Shown here: positions 1-9,904 of the stretch, piece by piece
How the letters are laid out: every line of letters begins with the position of its first letter
Position numbering within the stretch: position 1 is the stretch's first letter
DNA from: Cerrena zonata
Taxonomy: Eukaryota > Basidiomycota > Agaricomycetes > Polyporales > Cerrenaceae
Length of the DNA stretch: 64,000 nt
Direction of reading: 5' to 3'
Assembly: GCA_038087015.1 (NCBI GenBank)
Contig: JASBNA010000010.1
Coordinates: 310,001-374,000 of the forward strand
The notes under the pieces: model-generated
Databases searched by the model: none
What the model was told of the DNA's origin: nothing
What the model saw: the letters and a program-made list of their open reading frames with translations, nothing else
Made by a program: the position numbers and the translations under genes

Positions 1-3000
1 GCCGAAGGATGGGTCTGCCCCCTGTACAAAAAAAACGACCCTACCAAACCCTCGAACTACCGGCCCATAACCCTACTAAATACGGACTATAAGATATATA
101 CAAAAGCCATGGCACTAAAACTAGCGAAAATAGCACCCGGACTTATACACGAAAATCAAGCGGGCTTCGTACCAGGAAGAAGCATCTTCGACCATGTACA
201 ACTCTCCAAAATGATGATCAATTACGCTGAAGCAACGGAAGAAAACGGCGTTATAATCGCACTTGACCAAGAGAAAGCCTACGACCGGATAGCTCATGAT
301 TACCTATGGAGGGTCCTAGAAAAATTCGCAATACCAACTCAGTTCATAAACTCGGTTAAAGCAATATACCAGAATGCACACTCTACAATCTTCGTCAACG
401 GTGAAAGAAGTCACAGCTACGCAATCATCCGCGGAGTCAGACAAGGAGACCCCCTATCATGCTTACTCTTTAACCTCGCGATTGAACCACTAGCGGAAAT
501 GCTAAGACTCTCTGAATTAAAAGGGTACGCAATACCTAAAATAGGGGAGAGAGTAATCACGACGCTCTTTGCCGATGACACAACCGTATACCTTTCCGAA
601 GAGGATGACCTACAAACACTCGAAAACATCCTGAAGAAATGGTGTACAGCATCAGGAGCGAAATTCAATCTGGACAAGACCGAACTAATCCCAATAGGAT
701 CTGAAGAATATCGTGAGTCTGTAATAACAACGAGAAGGCTAAACGAGAACAATAATAGAATAATACCGGACGATTACAAAATAGCCAAAGATGGCACACC
801 TGTACGATCTCTAGGTGCGTGGATAGGTAACAAAGTAGAGCAAGCCAGCCCTTGGTCGAAAACTTTAGAAAAAATAGCAAAGACCTTGAAAAGATGGAAA
901 AAATGCAGCCCCACCTTGCGGGGTAAAGTCTTGATAATTCAAATGGTAGTCGCAGGGATGACACAATACTTGACCCGAGTCCAAGGAATGCCAAAGGCAG
1001 TGGAGAAAACTCTTCAAAATACAATCCGCGACTTCATATGGGATGGAAAAAGACCGATGATTGGGATGGATCAACTGAGTCAAGACGTAACGCAAGGAGG
1101 CATCAAATTAATTGACTTACCAGCGAGAAACGAGGCAATAGACATAATCTGGCTAAAATCCTTCCTTGACCTATCAGACTGCAGACCAACATGGGCCTAT
1201 GTGGCAGACGCACTGATAGGGGAGAATATTACAAGATCATCGGGAGACGTGCACAAGCTCTCGCAAATAAATATCTTCCTTCAAACATGGAAGACAAACT
1301 TCTACGGGGCGTCAAAACTCCCCAAAGATATCCAAAGAATGCTCCGAGTGGCCGGCAAATACGATCTCACCTGTAACGCCATCAGACTTAGCAAAAAACT
1401 CAAAAAAAAACTCCCCATCTGGTACCACTTCGGTGCAAAAAACACCCTAAAACACCTTACCAACTCCATCACAGGTAAATGCCTGCGAGAAAACCACCAA
1501 GTCACGACTGTAGGTGACCTGACCAAGATCAAAAAGAGACTGAACCCCAATCTGGAACCGAACCACACAAGCAACAAGAACTGCACCTGCCACTACTGCC
1601 AACGGGACCGAACCAGACACCAATGCGATAACCCACACCGATGCGCGAAAGCGGCTGAACGCCTCCTAGATCAAACGCACCCCAAGTGGGACGTACGTAC
1701 CGAACCACCTAAGGACCACCTGACCCTAACGAAACGTCGGAAGCGTGCAAACAAAATAGCGATTGAAGAAAATGAAGCAATAATATTCAACCCTGCGACC
1801 ACTGTACGTGGATCTATCTCAAGAATCTTCCGGATATTTGCGAACCCGGAAATAACAACAAAAATACCCGGTCTGCGCCCAAGACAGGGCATTTCCATAC
1901 CTAACGAAGAAATAACAGTATATGTTAGTGGAGCCTACAGTGGAAAGAAAAAAGAGGAAATCAAAACCTCCTATAGCGCCTGGTTCGGCAACAACGACCC
2001 CAAAAACACAGCCAAAAGAACAAACCTAACCTCTAGACCTGCAGCAGACGTAGCAGCGATCATGCTAGCCGTAGACTCTACCCCAAACTTCGCCCCCCTC
2101 CACATAGTATCAACCTCATCCTATGCGACTAACATCTTCACCCTGTGGTACCCGTCCTGGGAAGCCAAAGGGTGGATCGGGGTCAAAAACCGAGAGATTG
2201 TCAGGGCAACCCTGGCAAAGTTACGAAACCGATCAGCCGTAACAACGATACGCTGGGTAAGAAAAGAAAACGCGACGGGAGAAAACGAAAAGGCCTTACA
2301 ACTAGCACAAGAGGCACTTGGGTTCAACGAAATTGTGGACGTCGACACGACTGTCGATAACAAGTTCGACCTAACCGGAGCGGAACTGGCGTCCATGACG
2401 CAAGCCCTAGCTTACAAAGGAATAAGGGAGAGACGTAAAACTGACCCAAGAAACTCAACCACCCTCATCGTAAATGAAACCCGAGCCATAATACACCGGA
2501 TAACCGGCTGGAAACCTGTAGAAGCAAACATTTGGAGGTCAATCAGGGACAAAGCGATACGCAAACCGGTATCAGACTTCTTATGGCGAATCGCACATGG
2601 GGCATACCGGGTAGGGAACTTCTGGAAGAAAATACCTGGCTACGAAGATAGAGGCCAATGCCTGAAATGTGAGAAGGTCGAGGACATGGAACACATACTA
2701 TTCCGATGCAGCGAAATCGGTCAAAAAGAAACCTGGGACCTGGCCAAATCACTGTGGACGAGCCTAGGGAGGAAGTGGCACCACCCGAACACGGGAACAC
2801 TCCTAGGCGCACGAATGATCCCAATGTCCAAACAACCCGGAGCACACACCACTGAAACAGGTAACTCACCAAGGAACAAGAAAAAGAAATGGTCCAGTAA
2901 GGACTTCTCAACCAAAAACGGCGCCCAACGACTGCTCCTGATCCTCCTGTCAGAGTCCGCCTACCTTATATGGAAACTAAGAAATGAACGTAGAGTGAGG

Positions 3001-3108
3001 AACAATGAGGTCGAAACTCAGCACAGTCAGAGGGAAATAGAAAACAGATGGTACGCTGCCATAAACGCGAGACTCACCGCGGACTATGCCATTATACACT
3101 CAAGATGA
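1..3108 (+). CDS. LINE ORF2 polyprotein (reverse transcriptase, RNase H-like, zf-RVT), N-terminus outside the window
   Basis: The frame is open from base 1, and the first ATG at 109 is internal. The reading before it already shows the RT block NYRPITLLNTDYKI, so 109 is not the true start. Visible in order: RT fingers/palm with AFDR-like KAYDR and GVRQGDPLSCLLFNLAIEP; the catalytic FADD box near 570; a CxxC-rich zinc-finger-like segment at about 1579-1640; an RNase H-like region at about 1910-2330; and a C-terminal zf-RVT-type Cys/His cluster at about 2660-2715 (CLKC...HILFRC). The RT active-site aspartates are present. The RNase H region has lost its expected acidic residues (VSGAYS in place of a DGS-type motif; STS in place of SDS). 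The protein would copy its own RNA at a nicked chromosomal target. Whether the element is active cannot be judged without its 5' half. Confidence 0.93.
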   Translation, partial: AEGWVCPLYKKNDPTKPSNYRPITLLNTDYKIYTKAMALKLAKIAPGLIHENQAGFVPGRSIFDHVQLSKMMINYAEATEENGVIIALDQEKAYDRIAHDYLWRVLEKFAIPTQFINSVKAIYQNAHSTIFVNGERSHSYAIIRGVRQGDPLSCLLFNLAIEPLAEMLRLSELKGYAIPKIGERVITTLFADDTTVYLSEEDDLQTLENILKKWCTASGAKFNLDKTELIPIGSEEYRESVITTRRLNENNNRIIPDDYKIAKDGTPVRSLGAWIGNKVEQASPWSKTLEKIAKTLKRWKKCSPTLRGKVLIIQMVVAGMTQYLTRVQGMPKAVEKTLQNTIRDFIWDGKRPMIGMDQLSQDVTQGGIKLIDLPARNEAIDIIWLKSFLDLSDCRPTWAYVADALIGENITRSSGDVHKLSQINIFLQTWKTNFYGASKLPKDIQRMLRVAGKYDLTCNAIRLSKKLKKKLPIWYHFGAKNTLKHLTNSITGKCLRENHQVTTVGDLTKIKKRLNPNLEPNHTSNKNCTCHYCQRDRTRHQCDNPHRCAKAAERLLDQTHPKWDVRTEPPKDHLTLTKRRKRANKIAIEENEAIIFNPATTVRGSISRIFRIFANPEITTKIPGLRPRQGISIPNEEITVYVSGAYSGKKKEEIKTSYSAWFGNNDPKNTAKRTNLTSRPAADVAAIMLAVDSTPNFAPLHIVSTSSYATNIFTLWYPSWEAKGWIGVKNREIVRATLAKLRNRSAVTTIRWVRKENATGENEKALQLAQEALGFNEIVDVDTTVDNKFDLTGAELASMTQALAYKGIRERRKTDPRNSTTLIVNETRAIIHRITGWKPVEANIWRSIRDKAIRKPVSDFLWRIAHGAYRVGNFWKKIPGYEDRGQCLKCEKVEDMEHILFRCSEIGQKETWDLAKSLWTSLGRKWHHPNTGTLLGARMIPMSKQPGAHTTETGNSPRNKKKKWSSKDFSTKNGAQRLLLILLSESAYLIWKLRNERRVRNNEVETQHSQREIENRWYAAINARLTADYAIIHSR

Positions 3109-3356
3109 ACAACGAAGAAAAAGCTATCGAATGAACTAGCCAGGAAAACATGGTCAGATATAATGGACGAAAGAATACTGGTCCCAGAAGAATGGTCTTC
3201 TTCACCAAGGGTTTTAGTGGGTAGGGGACACCCTGAGGCGTGTGGAGACCCCGCCGCCGAAGGAAATGTGTCGTAGAGTCCCACACTGTCTGTCACATGA
3301 TAGTCGTGCGTAATGCATTTTCCCCTTTGGAAACCCCGGCTTGCCGGGCCAGCTAG

Positions 3357-3392
3357 ACTGCTGAGACCTAACCAAGTTAGGTGCTCAACAGT
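3357..3392 (+). other. Hairpin in the LINE 3' UTR
   Basis: The arms 3357-3372 and 3376-3392 pair almost completely around a CAA loop. I count 15 base pairs, one C-A mismatch and one bulged G. It lies 14 nt before the poly-A tract. In LINEs a 3' structure may serve as the RT recognition site; that role is inference here. Confidence 0.7.
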
Positions 3393-3406
3393 TGTAACGC
3401 TCTTCC

Positions 3407-3434
3407 AAAAAAAAAAAAAAAAAAAAAAAAAAAA
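3407..3434 (+). repeat. Poly-A tail of the LINE
   Basis: An uninterrupted run of 28 A directly ends the element. It marks the 3' junction with host DNA. Confidence 0.95.
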
Positions 3435-4708
3435 TAACGTGTAAGGCAGTTTTACCCTAGTGTTATCCCGAATCCAAGCCGTTTAGTTGTTTTGTTGTTG
3501 CATGCACGCATCAAGCCCCCCCCCCTCAAAGTATGAGATATACTAATTGACATCTACCAGAGGATATTCAGCTTGGAACTCCCCTGATTTTTACTTGTTA
3601 ATCATTAATCTGAGTTATGATCAGACGAACGGAGGGCGCCATGACCCGGCATCAAAGTGGTTGCCAAATCGGGGAACATGTCGCTCAATGTGGATCCCAG
3701 CTTACTATATCGAGACATCACATCCTTGCTATTTACTGTAAATAGCAGGGGCCGTTAGGGATGGAAGGAATACAAATATTGTGATGTTGAGCATTGAGCA
3801 TTGAACTGTGGTTAACGCAGCTACTGGGCGTCATCAGTGAGATATCCACATATCGCTCGAGACATTTATGTCAGCCTGAGGCCCTAGTACAAGGCATGTA
3901 TCGACTTCGTTCGATGTAGTGAGCACATTATCAGCTGTCAACACAGGCTGATTAACAATTCATGGGTGTTTTGCTTGCCCTTTTGTCCAGGGAGATATTC
4001 CTGGAATCGGACTGCTAGGTTCGTAATTGTTGGTATATGGCCCAGCTGGAGCCAGTCTCATTACCGTCGGTTGCATCGAGCAGACCTCAGTTTCCAGCAG
4101 TTAGATCCTCCTAGCCCCGGTCACTCGCAAGCAGACCATAGCATAACGTATATCATCATATTTGTCAGCTAAGGTGAGATAGTATATTTGGATACAAAGA
4201 CGTCTAGACTGCTTCCATCTTCATATAATTTTGAACGCGCTAGTAACCCAGTCCGGTCAGACTTGGAGTACTGTATCTGTCAGTTCAGTTGATTCTATTG
4301 ATTGCATACTGATCAGGTTCCCCAGGTCGCCACATCGGAGTCTTGCCTAGTTGAGGATCAAGCGCAAGTGGGTACCAATAACCCTTACCTCTTCGAACAT
4401 TTCATGGTCTGGAGCAATGATCCTAACAAACACAATGGGTAGATAAGCAAACATCAACATCAGAGGCGCAAAGAATGAGAGTCGGTACAGTGGGAGAAAT
4501 AGGAAGAAAGGGTTTCGTACTAATCATTCCACAATACATGCGTTGTGAGTACATACACGAGAAAGTGACGTAAAGCCTAGAGTACATGGACGACCGATCG
4601 AAAGTGAAGGCTATGGTGACGCTTATCTGCCCAATAGTATATCTATATCTCAGCCTGTAACAATTGTATAAGGAAAATGAAAAAGACATCTGTTTTTGAG
4701 ACGATCGT
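3435..4708. other. Intergenic segment between the LINE and the lectin locus
   Basis: Only short ORFs without recognisable domains are present (for example 3966-4172, plus strand). A C-rich run sits at about 3516-3525. The right end is the 3' flank of the hydrolase-lectin gene. I see no RNA gene. Confidence 0.5.
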
Positions 4709-7340
4709 CTACTGACGAGGAAGCAGCTGAGAATCGGTGAGGGGGATCTGGAAGTCCAAGTTGTGTGCCTTGTCCGCCAGAAGCTAGATAGTGATTATTC
4801 AGATGAAGCATTACTGATAATCAATACGGGCTGACCTTTTGTGTCCCAGCTTGAATGATAGCAACTTTCACATCGTACGATCCATCCCATGCCATCGTGA
4901 TGGCCATAGATAACTTTGTTCCCATATTGCTAGTTGTCTCGAATTTGTCAAAGTTGTCCCATAGACGGCCACTTCTAGAACCGTAGTAGGAACTAGTGAT
5001 AGTGTCCGAGTTCGCCTCTTCGGGGAGGTCCGTGAGGATGTCGCACCACGGTCTATAATTGTGCATACCGGCGGCAACGGAGAATCGTTCGCCCGTTTTG
5101 TCGTTAAGAAGAAGTAGACTACCGGAGGTGCCACTATGATGTAAGTATAATAGGAAGGAACTATCAGATAAGTCCTCCCATTTGTCGTAGGTCGAGTTGA
5201 GGCAGAGGCCTTTATCAATCGCTCGAAAAGCTTCGCCGTTAATTGCGTCGAACTGGAACCGCATGCGATACTGATATGTAACAATTGATTCTGTTTTCGC
5301 AGTGCTACACAATCCTTGTTCAGATTCAAATTGAGGAAATGGCCGTGATTACACACCTGAGAGGAGAACCAGGACGTGACTGGGCTGATCTGATGGGATG
5401 TGTCGTGAGATTACTGGGTACCGCGCAACAAAAGGACATGACATACGGAGAATTTTGCACAAGTGTACTGACGGAGTTATTATTTGGCAAATTCGCCTCG
5501 AGGCCAATGCCAAGATTCGCATCGTATAGTCCACCTCGATCCGTCGAGATGGCAATGGATATAACCAGACCTCGAGAGTTTGTTGCCTTGTAATTACTGA
5601 AATTGTCCCACAGACGACCGCTTCGAGCGCCGTAGTAAGAATCGATGAGCGAACTTGCGTCTTCATCCTCAGGGAGGTCCACAATGATATCACACCATGG
5701 TTTGTCGTTGTGTATACCGACAGCAACAGAGAACCGTTCACGTGTCTTGTCGTTGAGAAAGACCAGATTGCCAGATGTACCGCTTTGCTCTAGATATAAC
5801 ACGAAGGTATTGATGGAAGTATTTGTCCATTTGTCGGAGGTCGGTTTACGGAGACCTCTATCGACGACCTGAAACAATTGACCTTCGATTGATTTCACTT
5901 CAATTCGCATGCGATATTGATACGACTTATTGGGCTCCGTGGCTTGACTTGTTTAAAATCAATTCGACGCCCGGAGTCTGGAGGAATGTATGACATACCT
6001 TACGGCCGAAACCGACTCAGCGGACCTGGTATGACATATGGGTCAATTATTATTATTACAGTATATAAACATAAAGTGTACATACAGCGAGCTTTGGAGC
6101 ACTTGCATTGTACTCTGCGGCAAACAGGACCGAACTTGATGCAAGACCCGTCTATAGCCAACACTTTGGGCGTCCAGAAATTTGCACACATTCTTATGGT
6201 CAGCAGGGATACCGATCTGCTCTACCTCTCGTCCATCAACCACTGCAGAATCTTTGGGCACGATCTAAATGTGCAATGATTAGTCAAAAAAGTACATCGA
6301 CTGAACGGGATCTCATTGTTACCATGCCTAAGGCACCGGATTCATACTCTTCATAGGCGCAAACTACTCGCATGTTCGCACTGATAGAAGCAAAATTATT
6401 TCTCTGTTCCTCCAGGATCTGGGAGCCCCGCTTGAGTGCCTGAAGTATGGCATTGTTTGGTTGTTTTCCAGTCAACTTAACCATATTTGTGAAGATTTGT
6501 GCCAAGCTCGCTTTCTCGGATCCTCTATGTGGTGTCCCCAGGAAGATCTAGTACAACAGTGAGGATCGATAAACACAGCAAGTACCACGTACATACCACA
6601 CCTGTAGTACATTTGTATATTTGACCTTGATCCTTCCCACCAGTCGCGTGGTATACATGAGCCCTAGTTAAAGCCTGCGTTGTTGTTGGAAACAATCAAC
6701 GAAGCCGCTACACTCCTGTAACAATGCGAGTTGCCTGACTCACCTGCTTGATCACGATACCTCCTAGGCTATGGCCTATGAAGATAATCGGTCTCAAGGT
6801 TTTGACCTATAGCAATGTTAAATACATTGCGACCTGTGCGATTTATGAGCAAGGACATCACCTCCAAGTCAGTACGTAATGAGTCAATGTCTGTTAATAG
6901 GGTCTCGGCGTGACCGACAATGGTATCTTGACTCGAGCTCGAGAACACTTTCATAACATCTGAATCATAACCCCATGATATGATTCTGATGTTCTTGACG
7001 TCTTTCCCGAGAAGATCCCTGGGCCAGAACATTTGATCTGTACACGACACTTCAAACAATTGTACAAGGAGATCAAGGAGATTACTTCCTCGCAGCAGAC
7101 CATGTTCGAATAATATCTCCTCTTAGACCATGTACGAATATGATACTATATTCAGACACCGGTTAGGACACAGTAAAGAGACAACAGGTAAAGGCACGAA
7201 GACACTCACTCTGCAATGATTTCACCCTTACTCTCATACATCACCGTAGCACCATGCCTTTGCACCTCCCCAACGTCTGAGGTTTCAGGCCCAGAAGCGG
7301 AACGCCGCGTGAAGAATGAAATTATGCGTCGGAGCACCAT
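4709..7340 (-). CDS. SERAC1/SesB-like serine hydrolase fused to two tandem fungal fruit-body lectin domains (predicted 11 exons)
   Basis: My minus-strand exon model is 7340-7210, 7145-7086, 7018-6862, 6806-6744, 6674-6597, 6547-6323, 6264-6086, 6025-5999, 5947-5447, 5304-4836 and 4783-4709. It totals 1965 nt (654 codons plus stop) and stays in frame across every junction. Residues about 1-300 form an alpha/beta hydrolase of the SERAC1/DUF676 type: an IIFVHGLRGD oxyanion-hole region, the nucleophile elbow FIGHSLGGIVIKQ, FLGTPHRGS, and a C-terminal IVPKDSA...ADH block giving the catalytic Ser and His. A short linker leads to two FB_lectin (PF07367-type) domains. Each carries SGTSG, ERFSVA.G.HN..PWCD and YYG.RSGRLWDNF. 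Such lectins bind beta-Gal/GalNAc-type glycans. Related hydrolase domains occur at the N-terminus of fungal NLR-like proteins. An alternative is separate genes: the hydrolase exon also reaches a stop at 6043, and the second lectin frame stops at 5326. The exon 2/3 acceptor is uncertain (7018 or 7037). Confidence 0.62.
4836..5304 (-). other. Lectin domain 2 (FB_lectin) of the fusion gene
   Basis: This is the second module, with its core from the Met at 5264 and YQYR just upstream. It keeps SGTSGSLL, ERFSVAAGMHNYRPWCDI, YYGSRSGRLWDNF and a full last strand (SMAITMAWDG). A phase-0 intron (4835-4784, 52 nt) would add a 24-residue tail before the stop at 4709-4711. Without that splice the frame stops at 4821. 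Confidence 0.9.
5447..5947 (-). other. Lectin domain 1 (FB_lectin) of the fusion gene
   Basis: This exon encodes the first fruit-body lectin module. The conserved core starts at the Met at 5910, preceded by SYQYR. It has SGTSGNL, ERFSVAVGIHN, WCDI, YYGARSGRLWDNF and a C-terminal beta-strand. It differs from the other two copies at HNDKPWCD, where they read HNY before the PWCD, so a conserved aromatic is replaced by Asp. Confidence 0.9.
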
Positions 7341-9010
7341 CTCACTGCTAAGGGATGTGAGGAGTATGGTGCAAGGGTAATAGCGTGTATGGGTCGTGGT
7401 TATCCTGTTATCATATCATCAGTACTTGGCCGCTGGGAAAAGACATTCATTAGTTTGCAGATGACCTCGATGTCTCAGGCTGTCACAGTTAGCATGCCAG
7501 AGATACCGCTAGAAGACAGAAAACCTCATCACAGTAACACTACCATATACAGAAAACTTGGCGGAAACACCCCATCGTTAGCAAGCTTGTTGAAACTCAA
7601 TACCGTACATGCGCAGGGATGATTTGGGGATAATATTGCAGGAACCTCAAGGTAACGTCTGCTTAGTCGGAGTATCCCAAAGGTTATCGTGGCTAGTTCT
7701 GGATAACTCGCAATGTTTTGTGTTGCTTGGCATTGCTTGTCACGCGCACGGCTCAAGCGCTCAAAGCTTTAAGGGTGCACTGTTAAATAATATTTAAAGT
7801 TAGCCTTCGTGACATTCTTTCTAACTTGAATCTTCGAAATCCCCTCAATATCGAGTTCAAGAAACTCACTTAGGTGAATAATTCTTATTCTAGCTCGGAT
7901 CTAGGACATAATTATCCAGGGCCTTGTTGTTATTCAGGATCTCAGACGGAGATTCATACTACGAACGTAAATCTACTAGTAGTATGGCCTGGTGAGTAGT
8001 ACCAGTGTCAGGTTACAGGATTTCACGAAAACCTCAGTACCGTGTGCTACTCAACGGTCGGAGAGGACTCGGATAGTATCTGTGAAGCGAGCCGACACTA
8101 CAATTTATCTTTTCCAATAAACATACAGCATTTGTATCGTCGTAATCGGCTGATCACTTCATCCGCACCTACTCATGAGACCCTGCTGAGTAGTTGCTTT
8201 ATGTGACATAGTATTCATCTATCAGCAGCATGTCGATTCGTGCATTAATATGTGCGGAGAAAGCTCTAGAAATGGAAGTATGACTGTCCTTGTCACATAA
8301 ACGTCCCGTAATATGCATCATCTCCAGGCCAGGAACCGAGAAGTGCGGCTCCTTGCCACTTTCCACCATGATGCCACTACTTGTATTCACTCTCTCGAGC
8401 AATAAAATACGCTGAAGTCATTCTGTACGTATTTATCCATGGCGCTGATCTAGATAATCAGGTGGAGCGGCGTTCCTGCAGTTTGCTATGGCAGTGCTAC
8501 TATTGTGCTGCCGTCTTGCACCTCACCCGGTACTCCATGCTTTAAGGCCTGAGAATTCAATATTCAACCTTCGGTATCTGGCCTACTTTCTCGCTCTATT
8601 AGACGACAGTTGTACCACGGGTTGACACAGTTCTATGAAATATTTGTTCCCTTGGTTCACTAGTTTCTGGTGTATTCATCAACCCAAATCCATAACCCCA
8701 TCCATTGAACACAAAGAATCCATCGACATCGACGAAGAGGTCATGGTCTCTCAGAGTAATAGGCATGCGCCCTCACCTCATCCCTCTCTGCTCAAGTACT
8801 GATTTGGAGCATTAGCGTAACTGATGCCTCAAATGCTTCAAGGTGTGTTCAAATTATAGTACACCATTTCAACCACTCAATCCTGATGATCTCAAAGTGA
8901 CACGATAGAAGCGGATAGTAATCCTTCACCAATGTAGGAAGATTTCTAGTCTTCCGAACAGCCACAGTTCATTGAATGGATGGTAATATAGTCCGCAGCA
9001 TAAATCTCAG
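7341..9010. other. Shared upstream region between the divergent hydrolase-lectin and lectin genes
   Basis: About 1.6 kb separates the start of the minus-strand fusion from the plus-strand lectin. Only short ORFs occur (such as 7389-7622 plus and 8199-8402 minus) and none shows a domain I recognise. The first exon or exons and promoter of the plus-strand lectin must lie here. I searched by eye for a second hydrolase (GHSLGG, PKDSA) on the plus strand and found none. Confidence 0.45.
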
Positions 9011-9562
9011 TCCCCCGAACAACCGTATCCCTATCGCATGCGATTCGAAGTCTCTACATTTGCTCAAGAAACTTATCGCATCGACGATAAGGGCCTCCGC
9101 GATTCATCCATCGATGAATGGCAGGAACTCCCTAACGGCTCCGTTCAATTATGCATGGACCACAGTGGAACGTCTGGCAGCCTCATTTTCCAGGGTTCTT
9201 CTAGTGGAGAAAGGTTTTCCGTTGCCGCTGGAATCCACAATTATAATCCATGGTGCGATATCCTCACAGACCTTCCGCCCGAGGCATATGCAGACGCTAT
9301 CACCGTCTCATACTACGGACCTCGCAGTGGTCGGCTGTGGGACAACTTCAAGGAGTACAGTATACAAAGCTCCAAGGGTACTCAGCTATCCATTGTCATA
9401 TCAATGGCTTGGGATGGGACGTTCGTAGCAAAGGTTACGATCGCCAGTGATTCTTCGTGTACGTCTCATTTATATCCTTGAATCGACTATCCGACCGAAT
9501 GTTGCTCTGTCGTAGCTTCAGCTCCGCCATCGGAACCCGCCCCACCCTATTCAAGTCAGTGA
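9011..9562 (+). CDS. Fungal fruit-body lectin, third copy (5' end unresolved)
   Basis: The conserved lectin core begins at the Met at 9038 and shows SGTSGSL, ERFSVAAGIHNYNPWCDI, YYGPRSGRLWDNF and the final SIVISMAWDG strand. Family members bind galactose/GalNAc-type glycans, act in the cytoplasm or after release, and several are toxic to nematodes or insects (established for the family, not tested here). Residues YPYR precede the Met as in the other copies, so translation starts further upstream. An in-frame stop at 8984 means a separate first exon, with a likely acceptor at 9010. A 57-nt intron (9459-9515) with GTACGT donor and TAG acceptor leads to a Ser/Pro-rich tail ending in TGA at 9560-9562. 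Orientation is opposite to the fusion gene. Confidence 0.82.
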
Positions 9563-9904
9563 TGTCAGTAGAGTTTCCGCAAACCATCCCCCTTTGGCTC
9601 TGTTGAGACGTTTACGTATGTCAGGGTAATACCACGCACATGTATTCTCGTTTCAAGAACAAAACATTATACGTCATATGATAAAACCTACCCTGAATAG
9701 TCTTCCGAGTGTCGTAGTGAACGATTGCTGGACGTCGAAGATATGTCGATATACCTCACTATAGATGCACGAGCTCGTAGTGTAATGGTGCAATACTACA
9801 CCCTTTGACGGTCCGTTGGTAAGTCGACTTCACGGGAAATATTATACAACTGTGTAAATGCAAAATGTGTTAATAAATTAAATGAGAGTAGTATGTATTA
9901 ATGT
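9563..9904. other. Short convergent intergenic segment
   Basis: It separates the 3' ends of the plus-strand lectin and the minus-strand disordered protein. It is AT-rich. No coding signal was seen. Confidence 0.5.

Larger units (their letters stand above)
1..3434 (+). mobile_element. Non-LTR (LINE, Tad-like) retrotransposon, 5' truncated by the window edge
   Basis: The segment holds one long reading frame with reverse-transcriptase features, a non-coding 3' part and a 28-nt A tract (3407-3434), the layout of a LINE inserted by target-primed reverse transcription. The ORF is open from base 1, so the 5' UTR, ORF1 and the AP endonuclease lie outside the window. With the 5' end missing, the target-site duplication cannot be identified. 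Assignment to the Tad-like group of fungi is inferred from the order RT, CxxC-type finger, RNase H-like region, zf-RVT. Confidence 0.93.

Noticed and set aside
6026..6037. A short ATG-containing stretch that could start lectin domain 1 as an independent gene
   Set aside because: No downstream acceptor restores the lectin frame from it. The same bases work as the end of an intron that keeps the hydrolase in frame with the lectin. An alternative promoter cannot be excluded.
7389..8402. Possible second SesB-type hydrolase upstream of the third lectin
   Set aside because: No GHSLGG, HGLRGD or PKDSA-like motif was found on the plus strand there.
8976..9428. 150-codon plus-strand ORF overlapping the third lectin
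   Set aside because: It is in the wrong frame relative to the conserved lectin core starting at 9038.
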